The position numbers were made by a program, and so were the translations under genes. Of a stretch of DNA of 64,000 nt, positions 37,964 through 47,014 are shown piece by piece. Source of the DNA: AC-32 sp035518635. Its GTDB lineage: Bacteria; Actinomycetota; Thermoleophilia; Gaiellales; Gaiellaceae. The DNA lies in the NCBI GenBank assembly GCA_035518635.1, contig DATIXI010000039.1:1-64000 (forward strand), given 5' to 3'. The notes under the pieces are model-generated. The model was given only the letters and a program-made list of their open reading frames with translations, was not told where the DNA came from and made no database searches. The first letter of the stretch is position 1, and every line of letters starts with the position of its first letter.

Positions 37964-39709
37964 CTAGCCCTTTTCGTCCTGGGTCAGCGTCGTGATTCCC
38001 AGCTCGGCCAGGATCTCCTGCGCGATCGGGGTCGGGGCGCCCGTCATCGGCTCGGAGCCGCTCGCCGTCTTCGGGAACGCGACCACCTCGCGGATGTTCG
38101 ACTCGCCGGCCAGCAGCATCACGAAGCGCTCGAGGCCGAGCGCGAACCCGCCGTGCGGCGGCGCGCCCATCCGGAGCACCTCGAGCAGGAACCCGAACCG
38201 CTCCTCGGCATCCTCCTCGCTGATTCCCATCGCGCGGAACACCCGGCGCTGCAGCGACGGGTCGTGGATCCGGATCGACCCGGAGCCGAGCTCCCAGCCG
38301 TTCCAGACGAGGTCGTACGCCTGACTGATCGCGCGGCCGGGGTCGGTCTCGATCAGCTCCTCGTCGCCCGGCCGCACACCGGTGAACGGGTGGTGGCTGA
38401 ACGTCCAGCGATTGCCGTCCTCGTCCCACTCGAAGAGCGGGAAGTCGGTCACCCAGAGCAGCTCGTCGCGCGTCACGTCGATCAGCTCGTACTCGCGGCC
38501 GAGGTGGTTGCGCAGTGCCGAGAGGACTCGAGCCACCGCGCCGGGCTCGTCCGCGCCGAACAGGATCGTCGACGGCTGGTCCGGCCGGAGCGCGTCGATC
38601 AGCTCGTCGGAGAGGAACTTGGCGATCGGCGAACGCACCTCGCCAGCCTCGTCGAAGACCAGGTACGCGAGGCCCTTCGCGCCCCACTCCTTCGCCAGCT
38701 CCTCGAGCGACGCGAGCTCCGAGCGCGAGAGCTCGCCCGGCATCGTCAGGCACTGGACGCTCGGCGCATCGGCGAACACCTTGAACTCCGACCCACGCGT
38801 CAGCTCGGTGACGTCGCGCAGCTCCAGGCCGAAGCGGAGGTCCGGCTTGTCGGACCCGAAGCGCGCCATCGCCTCGTGCCAGGTGATGCGGGGGAACGGC
38901 CGGGCCGGCGGCTCGCGGCCGAGCGTCTCGAACGACGCGACCACCGCGCCCTCGAGCGTCTCGAAGACGTCGTCCCGCGTCGGGAACGAGAGCTCGAGGT
39001 CGAGCTGGCGGAACTCGAACTGCCGGTCGGCGCGGAGATCCTCGTCCCGGAAGCACGTGGCGATCTGGTAATAGCGGCCGAACCCGGAGACCATCAGGAT
39101 CTGCTTGAAGATCTGCGGCGACTGCGGCAGCGCGAAGAAGCGGCCGGGCTGGAGCCGGACCGGGACGAGGAAGTCGCGCGCGCCCTCGGGGGTCGCCTTC
39201 GTCAGGTTCGGCGTCCAGATGTCCAGGAACCCGTGCTCGTCCATGAAGCGGCGGATCGCGGAGACGACCGTCGCCGAGAGCCGCAGGTTCTGCTGCATCC
39301 GCTCGCGGCGGAGGTCGAGGTACCGGTAGCGGAGGCGGACGTTCTCGTCCAGGTTCTCCTCGTCGAGCTGGAACGGCAGCGGCTCCGAGCGGGAGACGAT
39401 CTCGAGCTCGTCCACCTGCAGCTCGACCTCCCCGGTCGGGAGGCTCGGGTTGACGGCCTCGGGCGCGCGCGCCGCGACCTCCCCCTCGGCCCTGAGCACG
39501 AACTCGTTGCGGACCTCGTGCGCCACCGCGGCGGCGTCCGGTGCGCGCTCGGGGTTGATCACGAGCTGTGCGAGGCCGCTCTCGTCGCGGAGGTCGATGA
39601 AGACGAGCCCACCGTGGTCGCGGCGGCGCGCGGCCCAGCCCGCGAGCGCGAGGCGCTGCCCCACGTGCTCGAGCCGGAGCTCGCCGGCCTTGATGTCTCG
39701 CCATCTCAT
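37964..39709 (-). CDS. aspS: aspartyl-tRNA synthetase
   Basis: A 581-residue bacterial-type class II enzyme: anticodon-binding OB-fold (LAGWAARRRDHGGLVFIDLR), class II motif 1 (VRLRYRYLDLRRERMQQNLR), motif 2 (CFRDEDLRADRQFEFRQLDL), GAD insertion domain and motif 3 (GFALGLERFVMLLAGE). The His in RRRDHGG (residue 32) is the residue associated with non-discriminating AspRS that also charges tRNA-Asn; this would require GatCAB, not seen here. Four-nt overlap with hisS. Confidence 0.97.
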   Translation of the reverse strand: MRWRDIKAGELRLEHVGQRLALAGWAARRRDHGGLVFIDLRDESGLAQLVINPERAPDAAAVAHEVRNEFVLRAEGEVAARAPEAVNPSLPTGEVELQVDELEIVSRSEPLPFQLDEENLDENVRLRYRYLDLRRERMQQNLRLSATVVSAIRRFMDEHGFLDIWTPNLTKATPEGARDFLVPVRLQPGRFFALPQSPQIFKQILMVSGFGRYYQIATCFRDEDLRADRQFEFRQLDLELSFPTRDDVFETLEGAVVASFETLGREPPARPFPRITWHEAMARFGSDKPDLRFGLELRDVTELTRGSEFKVFADAPSVQCLTMPGELSRSELASLEELAKEWGAKGLAYLVFDEAGEVRSPIAKFLSDELIDALRPDQPSTILFGADEPGAVARVLSALRNHLGREYELIDVTRDELLWVTDFPLFEWDEDGNRWTFSHHPFTGVRPGDEELIETDPGRAISQAYDLVWNGWELGSGSIRIHDPSLQRRVFRAMGISEEDAEERFGFLLEVLRMGAPPHGGFALGLERFVMLLAGESNIREVVAFPKTASGSEPMTGAPTPIAQEILAELGITTLTQDEKG

Positions 39710-40941
39710 CGTCGGAGCCTCTCGCCGAGCTCCGCGGTCGGCACCTCCTCGTCCGGCTCACCCGCGCGCCGGATCGTCGAGCGCTCCGGGCCCCAGTGCA
39801 CGACGGCCTCGGCGCCGAGCCGTCTGGCTTGCGTGAGCTGGCCCTTGAGCGAACGGCCCGCGTAGTCGACGTCCGCACGCAGGCCGGAGCGGCGCAGCTC
39901 CGCGACGAGCGGCATCACGCGTGGCTTCAGGCCGTCGTCCTGCAACGCGACGAAGACGTCGAGCCCGGGCTGCTCGGCGGTTACGCCGGCCGCCTCGAGC
40001 GAGAGCAGCAGCCGCTCGATCCCTGCGCCGAACCCGATCCCCGGGGTCGGCGGCCCGCCGATCTCCTCGACCAGCCCGTCGTAGCGGCCGCCGCCGCAGA
40101 TCGAGCTCTTCGCGCCGATCGCCTCGTCCACGAACTCGAAGGCCGTACGTGTGTAGTAGTCGAGCCCGCGCACGAGGGTCGGCGCGAGCGTGTAGCGGAT
40201 TCCGTAGTCGTCGAGCAGCGCGCGGACCCCCTCGAAGTGCGCGCGGCACTCGTCGCAGAGCGCGTCGCCGATCTTCGGGGCATCCTCGAGCGCCGCTTGG
40301 ACCCGCTCGCTCTTGACGTCGAACACGCGCAACGGGCTCGTCACGCGCTTCTGGCGCGCCTCGTCGTCGAGGACGTCTTCGTGCTCGTCGAGCCAGGCAG
40401 TGAGCCGCTTCACGTACTGCGGCCGGCAACTCTCGTCGCCGATCGAGTTGAGCAGCAGCTCGTAATTCGTCACGCCGAGACGTGCGAGCAGCTCGTCGTA
40501 GAGCTGGATCAGCTCGGCGTCGATCGCCGGATCGGCCGAGCCGATCGCCTCGACGGACAGCTGCCAGTGCTCGCGGTAGCGGCCGCGCTGCGGCGCCGAG
40601 TACCGGTACATGCTCGCGACCGTGTAGAGCTTCGCCGGCTGGCCCTCGCGGTGCAGGCCGTGCTCGAGGTACGCGCGCGCGATGGGCGCCGTTCCCTCCG
40701 GACGGAGCGTCAGCGAGCGGCCGCCGCGGTCCTCGAAGGTGTACATCTCCTTCTGAACTACGTCGCTGCCCTCTCCTGAGGTCCGCGCAAACAGAGCCGT
40801 GTCCTCGAAGGCAGGCGTCTGGATCGGGCGGTAGCCGTAGAGCGAGCAGAGCCGCTCCGCCTCGTCGATGACCAGCCGCCAGAGGGGCTGCTCGGCGGGA
40901 AGGATGTCGTGGGTGCCTCGCGGCGCCTCGAAGCCCGTCAC
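39706..40941 (-). CDS. hisS: histidyl-tRNA synthetase
   Basis: A 411-residue class II synthetase: FEAPRGTHDILPAEQPLWRL, the motif 1 region YGYRPIQTPAFEDT, motif 2 AKLYTVASMYRYSAPQRGRY, histidine-specific TLVRGLDYYTRTAFEFV and ICGGGRYDGLVEEIGG, motif 3 GFGAGIERLLLSLE and the C-terminal anticodon-binding domain. It is co-transcribed with the MBL-fold gene upstream and aspS downstream (4-nt overlaps on both sides). Confidence 0.97.
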   Translation of the reverse strand: MTGFEAPRGTHDILPAEQPLWRLVIDEAERLCSLYGYRPIQTPAFEDTALFARTSGEGSDVVQKEMYTFEDRGGRSLTLRPEGTAPIARAYLEHGLHREGQPAKLYTVASMYRYSAPQRGRYREHWQLSVEAIGSADPAIDAELIQLYDELLARLGVTNYELLLNSIGDESCRPQYVKRLTAWLDEHEDVLDDEARQKRVTSPLRVFDVKSERVQAALEDAPKIGDALCDECRAHFEGVRALLDDYGIRYTLAPTLVRGLDYYTRTAFEFVDEAIGAKSSICGGGRYDGLVEEIGGPPTPGIGFGAGIERLLLSLEAAGVTAEQPGLDVFVALQDDGLKPRVMPLVAELRRSGLRADVDYAGRSLKGQLTQARRLGAEAVVHWGPERSTIRRAGEPDEEVPTAELGERLRR

Positions 40942-41576
40942 GAGACGCGCAGCGGTGCGAGGAACGGGTTGCGGGCGAGCTCGGTCCCGAGCGTCGTCGG
41001 CGGCCCGTGGCCCGGATAGACGACGGTCTCCGGCGGGAACCGGTGAGTCAGCGCTCGCAGGGTCTCGACGAGCGTCTCGTGGTCGGCGCCGGGGAGGTCG
41101 GTGCGCCCGACCGAGCCCGCGAAGAGCACGTCGCCGGAGAAGAGGCTGCCGTCCGCGTGGTAGGCGAGATGGCCGGGAGAGTGGCCGGGGACGCGCAGCG
41201 TCTCGAAGCTGATCTCGGCCAGCTCAAGCGTCTCGTCTCCGGCGAGGAGGACGTCCGGCGTGTACGAGCGGGCGGTCGCGCCCGGTGGGACGAGGTCGGG
41301 AAGGTTTTCCAGCAACGCACGCTCGTCCGCGGCCATGTGCACGGGCGCGCCGGTGCCCTCGGCGAGATCGGCGACGCCGAGGAGGTGGTCCCAGTGTCCG
41401 TGCGTGATCAGGATCGCGGTGCACGTCGCTCCGAGGCGCGCGAGTTCGATCCGAAGCTGCGCCGCGTCGCCGCTCGGGTCGACGACGACCGCCTCGCTCG
41501 CGCTGCGCGTCGCGCGCACGACGTAGCAGTTCGTCCCAATGGGGCCGAGCTCGTGGCGGTCGACGACGATGCTCAC
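40938..41576 (-). CDS. metallo-beta-lactamase-fold hydrolase (glyoxalase II-like)
   Basis: A 212-residue binuclear metal hydrolase. Motifs in order: LGPIGTNCYVVRA, AVVVDPSGDAAQL, ILITHGHWDHLLGVADLAEG (H-x-H-x-D-H), RVPGHSPGHLAYH, GSLFSGDVLFAGSVGRTDLP (bridging Asp) and TVVYPGHGPPTTLGTE. The length and GSVGRTDLPG segment match short glyoxalase II-type proteins, often placed next to hisS. The GTG at 41576 follows a 20-nt leader after TAGACT (41602-41597); the leader contains the inverted repeat CACCG-TC-CGGTG. Confidence 0.88.
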   Translation of the reverse strand: MSIVVDRHELGPIGTNCYVVRATRSASEAVVVDPSGDAAQLRIELARLGATCTAILITHGHWDHLLGVADLAEGTGAPVHMAADERALLENLPDLVPPGATARSYTPDVLLAGDETLELAEISFETLRVPGHSPGHLAYHADGSLFSGDVLFAGSVGRTDLPGADHETLVETLRALTHRFPPETVVYPGHGPPTTLGTELARNPFLAPLRVS

Positions 41577-41596
41577 AGAGCGCTCACCGGACGGTG

Positions 41597-41602
41597 AGTC
41601 TA
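41597..41602 (-). promoter_or_regulatory. -10 hexamer upstream of the MBL-fold/hisS/aspS operon
   Basis: TAGACT on the minus strand with 20 nt to the GTG, unlike the 6-8 nt seen at most other genes. This mRNA would therefore carry a short leader with a CACCG/CGGTG inverted repeat. Confidence 0.4.
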
Positions 41603-41711
41603 ACGCCGCGCGCTCGGGCCTCCCGCGCCCCCGCAGGCGCTCACGGGCCCTGACCGTACCCAGTATCCCGACGACCGACTCGTCTACCGACAGCCGTCCC
41701 GTAGAAAGGCG

Positions 41712-41766
41712 CGCCCGGCCTCCTCCCCACTGCGAGCCTAACCCTGAAACGCGCACGCGTGGGTGA
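41712..41766 (-). repeat. dispersed intergenic repeat, copy R3
   Basis: Reverse orientation. Box A (41766-41746) is identical to that of R1. The 17 nt that follow differ in sequence but have the same length, and box B resumes as GGGGAGGAGGCCGGGCG (41728-41712). It lies in the 260-bp gap between the 143-aa membrane protein and the MBL-fold gene. Flanking it, GACGGGAATGT occurs twice (41765-41775 and 41798-41808) as direct repeats. Nothing else is recognised in this gap. Confidence 0.7.
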
Positions 41767-41836
41767 CGGGAATGTGCCGAGAGCGTGCCGAGCGCTCGAC
41801 GGGAATGTCTGCGACCGGTCCGCTCGGGAGGATCCC

Positions 41837-42268
41837 CTACCGGCGCCCGGTGCGGGGCGGCGGAGTCTGGCCGCGCCGCCGGAGGTACGAGCGGTACATC
41901 GTGCGATCCATCAGGTACATGAACGGGATGAAGAACGCCGTGTAGAGCGCGGTCAGGAGAAGCGTCGTCGCCATGGTCTGGTTGTGGCTCAGGAAGTTGA
42001 ACGCGACGAAGATCAGCGGCGCAAAGATCAGCGCTCGACGCGCCACCCGGCCCCACGAGGGTGGATCGACCTTCCGGGGAGCGCGGCCGCCGCTCTTGCC
42101 CTTCTGCGGAGTCCGTTTGCCGTTGCGACGGGCGTCGCGGTCGCGGGATTTCTCCGGCTCCTCCACGGGATCGGCGTCGACCTCGTGTCCCTCCTGGTCG
42201 ACGTACACGAACTCGTACTCGTGCCGGCGCTCCTTCTGGCGGCGCCTGCGCTGCTTGCGACTCGGCAT
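41837..42268 (-). CDS. small membrane protein with basic N-terminus
   Basis: A 143-residue protein, very basic at the start (MPSRKQRRRRQKERRHEYEF), with a charged middle and two transmembrane helices near the C-terminus (ALIFAPLIFVAFNFLSH and TLLLTALYTAFFIPFMYLMD), ending in a basic Arg/Pro-rich tail. No family recognised. TACGCT (42281-42276) ends 7 nt before the ATG, so it is likely expressed leaderless. It is downstream of hutI but transcriptionally separable. Confidence 0.7.
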   Translation of the reverse strand: MPSRKQRRRRQKERRHEYEFVYVDQEGHEVDADPVEEPEKSRDRDARRNGKRTPQKGKSGGRAPRKVDPPSWGRVARRALIFAPLIFVAFNFLSHNQTMATTLLLTALYTAFFIPFMYLMDRTMYRSYLRRRGQTPPPRTGRR

Positions 42269-42275
42269 CGTGGCT

Positions 42276-42281
42276 AGCGTA
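42276..42281 (-). promoter_or_regulatory. -10 hexamer for the 143-aa membrane protein (leaderless)
   Basis: TACGCT on the minus strand, 7 nt before the ATG, in the 20-bp gap after hutI. Confidence 0.45.
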
Positions 42282-42288
42282 GCGCCGC

Positions 42289-43536
42289 TCAGCGTTGCCA
42301 GGCCAGCTCTCCCCCGCGTACGACGGTGACGACGAGCTCGCCGGCCAGGTGATAGGCGAGATGACGCCAGTCGGACGCGTCCAGGAGCACGAAGTCCGCC
42401 TGGTACCCGGGTGCCAGGCGGCCGAGCCGATCGGCCCGGCCGAGGACGTGCGCCGCGTTGACCGTGCACGCGCCCAGAGCCTCGGCCGGCGACATCCCGA
42501 GCTGCGTGCACGCGAGCGAGCAGACCAGGGGCAGGCTTTCGCAGAAGGCGCTCCCCGGATTGAAATCCGTCGCGAGCGCGACGGCGGCGCCGGCAGCGAT
42601 GAGCTGCCTCGCGGGCGGCATCGGCCGTGCGAGAAACAGCGCGCTTGCCGGAAGCAGCACGGCGACGACCTCGCTGGAGGCGAGCGCGCGGACGCCCTCC
42701 TCTCCTGTCGCCTCGAGGTGGTCGACGGAGCGCGCGCCCAGCTCGATCGCGAGAGGGACCGCGCCCTGCTCCGCGAACTGGTCGCCGTGCAGGCGCAGCG
42801 CGAGGCCGACAGCGCCGCAGGCGTCGAGGTAGCGCCGCGCCTGGCGCACATCGAAGGCCCCCCGCTCGACGAAGACGTCCGCCGCCTCTGCCAGCTTGGC
42901 TGCTTCGGGCAAGACCTCTGCGAGCGCGAAGTCCAGATACGCGTCGCCGTCCGCGAATTCCGGCGGCACGGCGTGTGCGCCGAGCCAGGTCGGGATGCCA
43001 CCCGCCTCTGCGATCGCCCGGAGCGAAGCGATCTCGGTGTCCCGGTCGAGCCCGTACCCCGATTTCGCCTCGAAGGTCGTCGTTCCCGACCGGAGCATCC
43101 ACTCACCGTGCAGGAGCACGGCATCGCGGAGCCCCTCCGCGCCCGCGGCACGGGTCGCCGTCACCGTCGAGAGGATCCCTCCTCCGGCCGCGTGAAGCTC
43201 CTCGTAGCTGGCGCCGGCCGCACGCAGCGCGAACTCCTCGACCCGGTCGCCCGCGTAGCACGCGTGCGTGTGGCAGTCGATGAGCCCCGGAATCGCGCTC
43301 AGACCACGGCCGTCGAGCTCGACGAGCTCTCCGGAGACGCTCCCGAGGTCGCGCATCCGACCGCTCGAGACGACAACTCCGTCCTCGCAGAGGAGGAAGG
43401 CATCCTCCACGACCTCGACCTCGTCGAGGTCCTTGCCGCGCAGCGGAAAGTCGCCCCCGCTCGGGGTCGCAAGCTGCGCCAGATCGCGGACGAGGAGGCG
43501 CGCGGACTCGCCGCCGGTCGCAGCGCCAGGCGTCAC
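42289..43536 (-). CDS. hutI: imidazolonepropionase
   Basis: Third enzyme of histidine degradation, opening imidazolone-5-propionate to N-formimino-glutamate. The 415-residue amidohydrolase has IPGLIDCHTHACYAGDRVEE with the two metal His, the TTFEAKSGYGLDRDTEIASL block, GAHAVPPEF, LRLHGDQFAEQGA with a further metal His, VDHLEATGEEGVRAL and VALATDFNPGSAFCESLPLV with the metal Asp. The GTG start overlaps the hutU TGA (GTGA). Confidence 0.95.
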   Translation of the reverse strand: MTPGAATGGESARLLVRDLAQLATPSGGDFPLRGKDLDEVEVVEDAFLLCEDGVVVSSGRMRDLGSVSGELVELDGRGLSAIPGLIDCHTHACYAGDRVEEFALRAAGASYEELHAAGGGILSTVTATRAAGAEGLRDAVLLHGEWMLRSGTTTFEAKSGYGLDRDTEIASLRAIAEAGGIPTWLGAHAVPPEFADGDAYLDFALAEVLPEAAKLAEAADVFVERGAFDVRQARRYLDACGAVGLALRLHGDQFAEQGAVPLAIELGARSVDHLEATGEEGVRALASSEVVAVLLPASALFLARPMPPARQLIAAGAAVALATDFNPGSAFCESLPLVCSLACTQLGMSPAEALGACTVNAAHVLGRADRLGRLAPGYQADFVLLDASDWRHLAYHLAGELVVTVVRGGELAWQR

Positions 43537-45245
43537 GCGCGAGCGGACGGCGGCATCGGAGGCTCGAACCCCTGCCGCTCGGCGGCCTCGATCGCCTCGT
43601 CGTAGCCCGCGTCCACGTGCCGCATCACCCCGGTGCCGGGATCGGTGGTCAGCACGCGCTCGAGCCGTTCGGCGCTTTCGGACGAGCCGTCGGCCATCAC
43701 GACCATCCCTGCGTGGATCGAGTTCCCGATTCCCACGCCACCTCCGTGGTGGACGCTGACCCAGGTCGCGCCGGCCGCCACGTTCAACAGCGCATTGAGG
43801 ATGGGCCAGTCTGCGATCGCGTCGGAGCCGTCACGCATTGCCTCCGTCTCTCGGTACGGAGACGCGACCGACCCCGAATCCAGGTGGTCGCGACCGATCA
43901 CCACCGGCGCTTTCACCTGCCCGTTGCGAACGAGCTCGTTGATCGCGAGTCCCGCCTTCGCGCGCGCTCCGTAGCCCAGCCAGCAGATCCGGGCAGGCAG
44001 GCCCTGGAATGCGATCCGCTCCGGCGCGACGCTAAGCCAGCGCTGGAGCGCCCGATCATCCGGGAAGAGCTCGAGCAGGGCCGAGTCGATAGCCGAGATG
44101 TCGGCCGGGTCGCCCGACAACACCGCCCACCTGAACGGCCCGATGCCCTCGCAGAAGAGTGGCCGGATATAGGCCGGGACGAATCCCGGGTATGTGAATG
44201 CATCCTCGACGCCCGCCGCCTCGGCCTCACCTCTCAGGTTGTTGCCATAATCGAAAACATAGCTCCCGGCCCGGACGTACTCCAGAAGCCCGCGAACGTG
44301 GTCGGCGATCGACTCGCGCGCCCGCCGGATGTACTCGTCCGGATCGGATTCGCGAAGCGCGTCGGCCTCGTCCACGGTGAGCCCGCTCGGCACGTAGCCG
44401 TTGAGCGGGTCGTGGGCTGCGGTCTGGTCGGTCACGAGATCGAAGTGCTCTTCGCGTCGCGCAAGCTCGGGAACGACGTCGGCGGCGTTGGCGAGCAGCC
44501 CCACGGAGAGCGCCTGTCCCTCGCTGGCGGCGGAGCGGATGCGGGCGAGCGCCTCGTCGAGCGAGTCGGTTGCCTCGTCCAGGTACCGGGTTTGCAGCCG
44601 CCGCTCGATGCGGGCGGGATCGACCTCGATGCAGAGAATCGCAGCGCCGGCGAGCGTCGCGGCGAGCGGCTGGGCCCCACCCATTCCCCCGAGACCGGCC
44701 GTGAGAATCGTCCGACCGTTCAGGTTCGGCGAGCCGAAGTGCTTCTCCCCGGCGGCGGCGAAGGTCTGGTAGGTGCCCTGCAGGATCCCCTGGGTCCCGA
44801 TGTAGATCCAGCTCCCCGCAGTCATCTGCCCGAACATCGTCAGGCCGAGCGCTTCGAGCCGGCGGAACTCTTCCCAGGTCGCCCAGCGCGGGACGAGGAG
44901 GGAGTTGGCGATCAGGACACGCGGCGCCGACGCCTGCGTGCGGAAGACACCGACTGGCTTCCCGCTCTGGACGAGCAGGGTCTCCTCCTCGCCCAGCGTC
45001 AGCAGTGAGCGCACGATCGCCCGCAGTGCCTCCGGGTTGCGCGCCGCCTTGCCGGAACCGCCGTAGACGACGAGCTCCTCGGGCCGCTCCGCAACCTCGG
45101 GATCCAGGTTGTTGAGCAGCATCCGCAGCGGCGCCTCGGTCGACCACGAGCGAGCGTTGAGCTCGGTGCCTCGAGGCGCTGTGATCGCCGAGAGGTCTCC
45201 GCAGAGGCTCTCGACCGTCGCGTCGAGGGAGCGCGTGGTGCTCAC
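43533..45245 (-). CDS. hutU: urocanate hydratase (urocanase)
   Basis: Second enzyme of histidine degradation, using tightly bound NAD+. The 570-residue protein shows ELVVYGGSGKAARNPEALRA, GVFRTQASAPRVLIANSLLV, GQMTAGSWIYIGTQGILQGT, the nucleotide loop LTAGLGGMGGAQPLAATLAG, the active-site VFDYGNNLRGEAEAAG and YPGFVPAYIRPLFCEG (active-site Cys), and VSVHHGGGVGIGNSIHAGMV. The GTG at 45245 overlaps the stop of the small membrane gene upstream. Confidence 0.96.
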   Translation of the reverse strand: MSTTRSLDATVESLCGDLSAITAPRGTELNARSWSTEAPLRMLLNNLDPEVAERPEELVVYGGSGKAARNPEALRAIVRSLLTLGEEETLLVQSGKPVGVFRTQASAPRVLIANSLLVPRWATWEEFRRLEALGLTMFGQMTAGSWIYIGTQGILQGTYQTFAAAGEKHFGSPNLNGRTILTAGLGGMGGAQPLAATLAGAAILCIEVDPARIERRLQTRYLDEATDSLDEALARIRSAASEGQALSVGLLANAADVVPELARREEHFDLVTDQTAAHDPLNGYVPSGLTVDEADALRESDPDEYIRRARESIADHVRGLLEYVRAGSYVFDYGNNLRGEAEAAGVEDAFTYPGFVPAYIRPLFCEGIGPFRWAVLSGDPADISAIDSALLELFPDDRALQRWLSVAPERIAFQGLPARICWLGYGARAKAGLAINELVRNGQVKAPVVIGRDHLDSGSVASPYRETEAMRDGSDAIADWPILNALLNVAAGATWVSVHHGGGVGIGNSIHAGMVVMADGSSESAERLERVLTTDPGTGVMRHVDAGYDEAIEAAERQGFEPPMPPSARA

Positions 45246-45472
45246 TGGCGGCGCCGTTCCTCGCGCATGCGGATCGAACGCCAGGTCCACGCGGTGCCGA
45301 GCACGAAGGCGCACGTGGCGCCCACCACAGCCCAGAGCACTCTGCCTCCGGTGGCGATGGCCACGACCACGACGATCACCGCGAACGCGCCGTAGATCAG
45401 CGCGCTGTCGCGGTACGGTCGTGCTGCCCGTCGGCGCCGGCCGGTTGGATGTCGCCCGTTCGTGGTCGTCAT
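45242..45472 (-). CDS. small two-helix membrane protein inside the hut operon
   Basis: A 76-residue protein: basic N-terminus (MTTTNGRHPTGRRRRAARPY), two hydrophobic helices (ALIYGAFAVIVVVVAIATGG and VLWAVVGATCAFVLGTAWTW) and a basic tail (RSIRMREERRRQ). Its ATG overlaps the hutH TGA and its TGA overlaps the hutU GTG, so it is translationally coupled to both. It is too small to be a transporter by itself. It could be a membrane anchor or regulator of the Hut enzymes, or a passenger; no family is recognised. Confidence 0.7.
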   Translation of the reverse strand: MTTTNGRHPTGRRRRAARPYRDSALIYGAFAVIVVVVAIATGGRVLWAVVGATCAFVLGTAWTWRSIRMREERRRQ

Positions 45473-47007
45473 CGCAACTCGCCGAGCTCGGCCTCGACTG
45501 CTTCGACCAGCGCCCCTGACCGAACCGCCTCCGCGACCGCCTCGATGTCCCCGGAGAGCTGGCGGTCGTCGCGAAGCCGCGGCGAGAGGGAGCGGACCAG
45601 CTCACGGGCGCCCCGGCTACCGACCCCCGGCTGTAGCGGCGCGAGAAACTCGACCCCCTGCACGCCTGCGAGCAGCTCGATGGCCAGCACGCGCTCGGCG
45701 TTTGCGAGCACCTGCCAGGCCTTGAGCCCGGCCGCGTTGCCCATCGACACATGGTCCTCCTGGCCGGCGCTCGTCGGGATCGAGTCGACGCCGGCCGGAT
45801 GCGAGAGCACCTTGTTCTCGCTCACGAGGGACGCGGCCACGTACTGCGGGATCATGAACCCGGAGTTGAGGCCGCCGTCGCCGGTGAGGAAGGCGGGCAG
45901 GCCCCCGGAGAGCGCAGGGTTGACGAGCCGCTCGATCCGGCGCTCGGAGATGTCCGCCAGTTCCGCGACCGCCATCGCGAGCGCATCGAGCGCGAAGGCG
46001 AGCGGCTGGCCGTGGAAGTTCCCGTTCGAGACGAGGAGCTGTTCCTCGACGAGCACGAGCGGGTTGTCGGTCGCCGAGTTCAGCTCCGTCGAGACCGTGT
46101 AGCCGACGTAGTCGAGCAGGTCGCGGCTCGCCCCGTGCACCTGCGGCGCACAGCGAAGGGAGTAGGCGTCCTGGACCTTGTCGCACCAGCGGTGTGCCTC
46201 GTTGATCGCGGATCCCTCGAGCAAGCGGAGCACGTTCGCGGCCGATTCGATCTGCCCCCGAAGCGGCCGGGCGTCGTGAATCTGTGGGAGGAAGCTCGTT
46301 CGGGAGCCCTGCAGCGCCTCGAGCGAGAGCGCGCACGCGATGTCGGCCGTCTTGACGAGTCTGCGCGCACGCGTCAGGCCGAGCGCCCCGAACGCCGCCA
46401 TGAACTGTGTGCCGTTGACGAGCGAGAGCCCCTCCTTGGCCTGGAGGCGGATCGGCTCCAGACCCGCCGCGGCCAGCGCGTCGGCACCGGGCAGGCGCGC
46501 GCCCTCGAACCAGGCTTCTCCTTCGCCGATCAGCGGGAGGGCAAGATGGGCGAGCGGCGCGAGATCGCCGCTGGCGCCGACCGAGCCACGGCTCGGGACA
46601 TGCGGAGAGACGCCGCGGTTGAGGCAGTCGACGAGCAGCTCGACAGTGGTTACGCGCGCGCCCGAGTAGCCCTTCGCGAGCGCGTTGGCCCGCAAGAGCA
46701 TCGCCGCCCGGACGATCTCGGGCGGGTACGGCTCGCCCACGCCGCAGGCGTGGCTGCGCAGCAGGCGCAGCTGGAGCTCCTCTGTCAGCTCCTCCGGGAT
46801 CGTCTGGGAGACGAAGCGGCCGAAGCCGGTGTTGACCCCGTACGTGTGCTCCTGGGCGCCGTGCACCGCGTTCTCGACGACGGCCCGGGCGGCGCGCATG
46901 CGCTCGCGCGCGGAGTCGGCGATCGTCACGGGCGCATGATCGACGGCGACCGCCCAGACGTCGGCGACCTCGAGATCGTCGCCGGTGAGCGTCTTGCTCT
47001 CGATCAT
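45469..47007 (-). CDS. hutH: histidine ammonia-lyase
   Basis: First enzyme of histidine degradation, eliminating ammonia to give trans-urocanate. The 512-residue protein has YGVNTGFGRFVSQTIPEE near residue 58, the MIO-forming Ala-Ser-Gly in PSRGSVGASGDLAPLAHLAL near residue 145, VNGTQFMAAFGALGL, VQDAYSLRCAPQVHGASRDL, and GNFHGQPLAFALDALAMAVA. Length is standard. TAGACT lies 7 nt before the ATG and heads the operon hutH - small membrane protein - hutU - hutI, all joined by 4-nt overlaps. Confidence 0.97.
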   Translation of the reverse strand: MIESKTLTGDDLEVADVWAVAVDHAPVTIADSARERMRAARAVVENAVHGAQEHTYGVNTGFGRFVSQTIPEELTEELQLRLLRSHACGVGEPYPPEIVRAAMLLRANALAKGYSGARVTTVELLVDCLNRGVSPHVPSRGSVGASGDLAPLAHLALPLIGEGEAWFEGARLPGADALAAAGLEPIRLQAKEGLSLVNGTQFMAAFGALGLTRARRLVKTADIACALSLEALQGSRTSFLPQIHDARPLRGQIESAANVLRLLEGSAINEAHRWCDKVQDAYSLRCAPQVHGASRDLLDYVGYTVSTELNSATDNPLVLVEEQLLVSNGNFHGQPLAFALDALAMAVAELADISERRIERLVNPALSGGLPAFLTGDGGLNSGFMIPQYVAASLVSENKVLSHPAGVDSIPTSAGQEDHVSMGNAAGLKAWQVLANAERVLAIELLAGVQGVEFLAPLQPGVGSRGARELVRSLSPRLRDDRQLSGDIEAVAEAVRSGALVEAVEAELGELR

Positions 47008-47014
47008 CGCTCCG

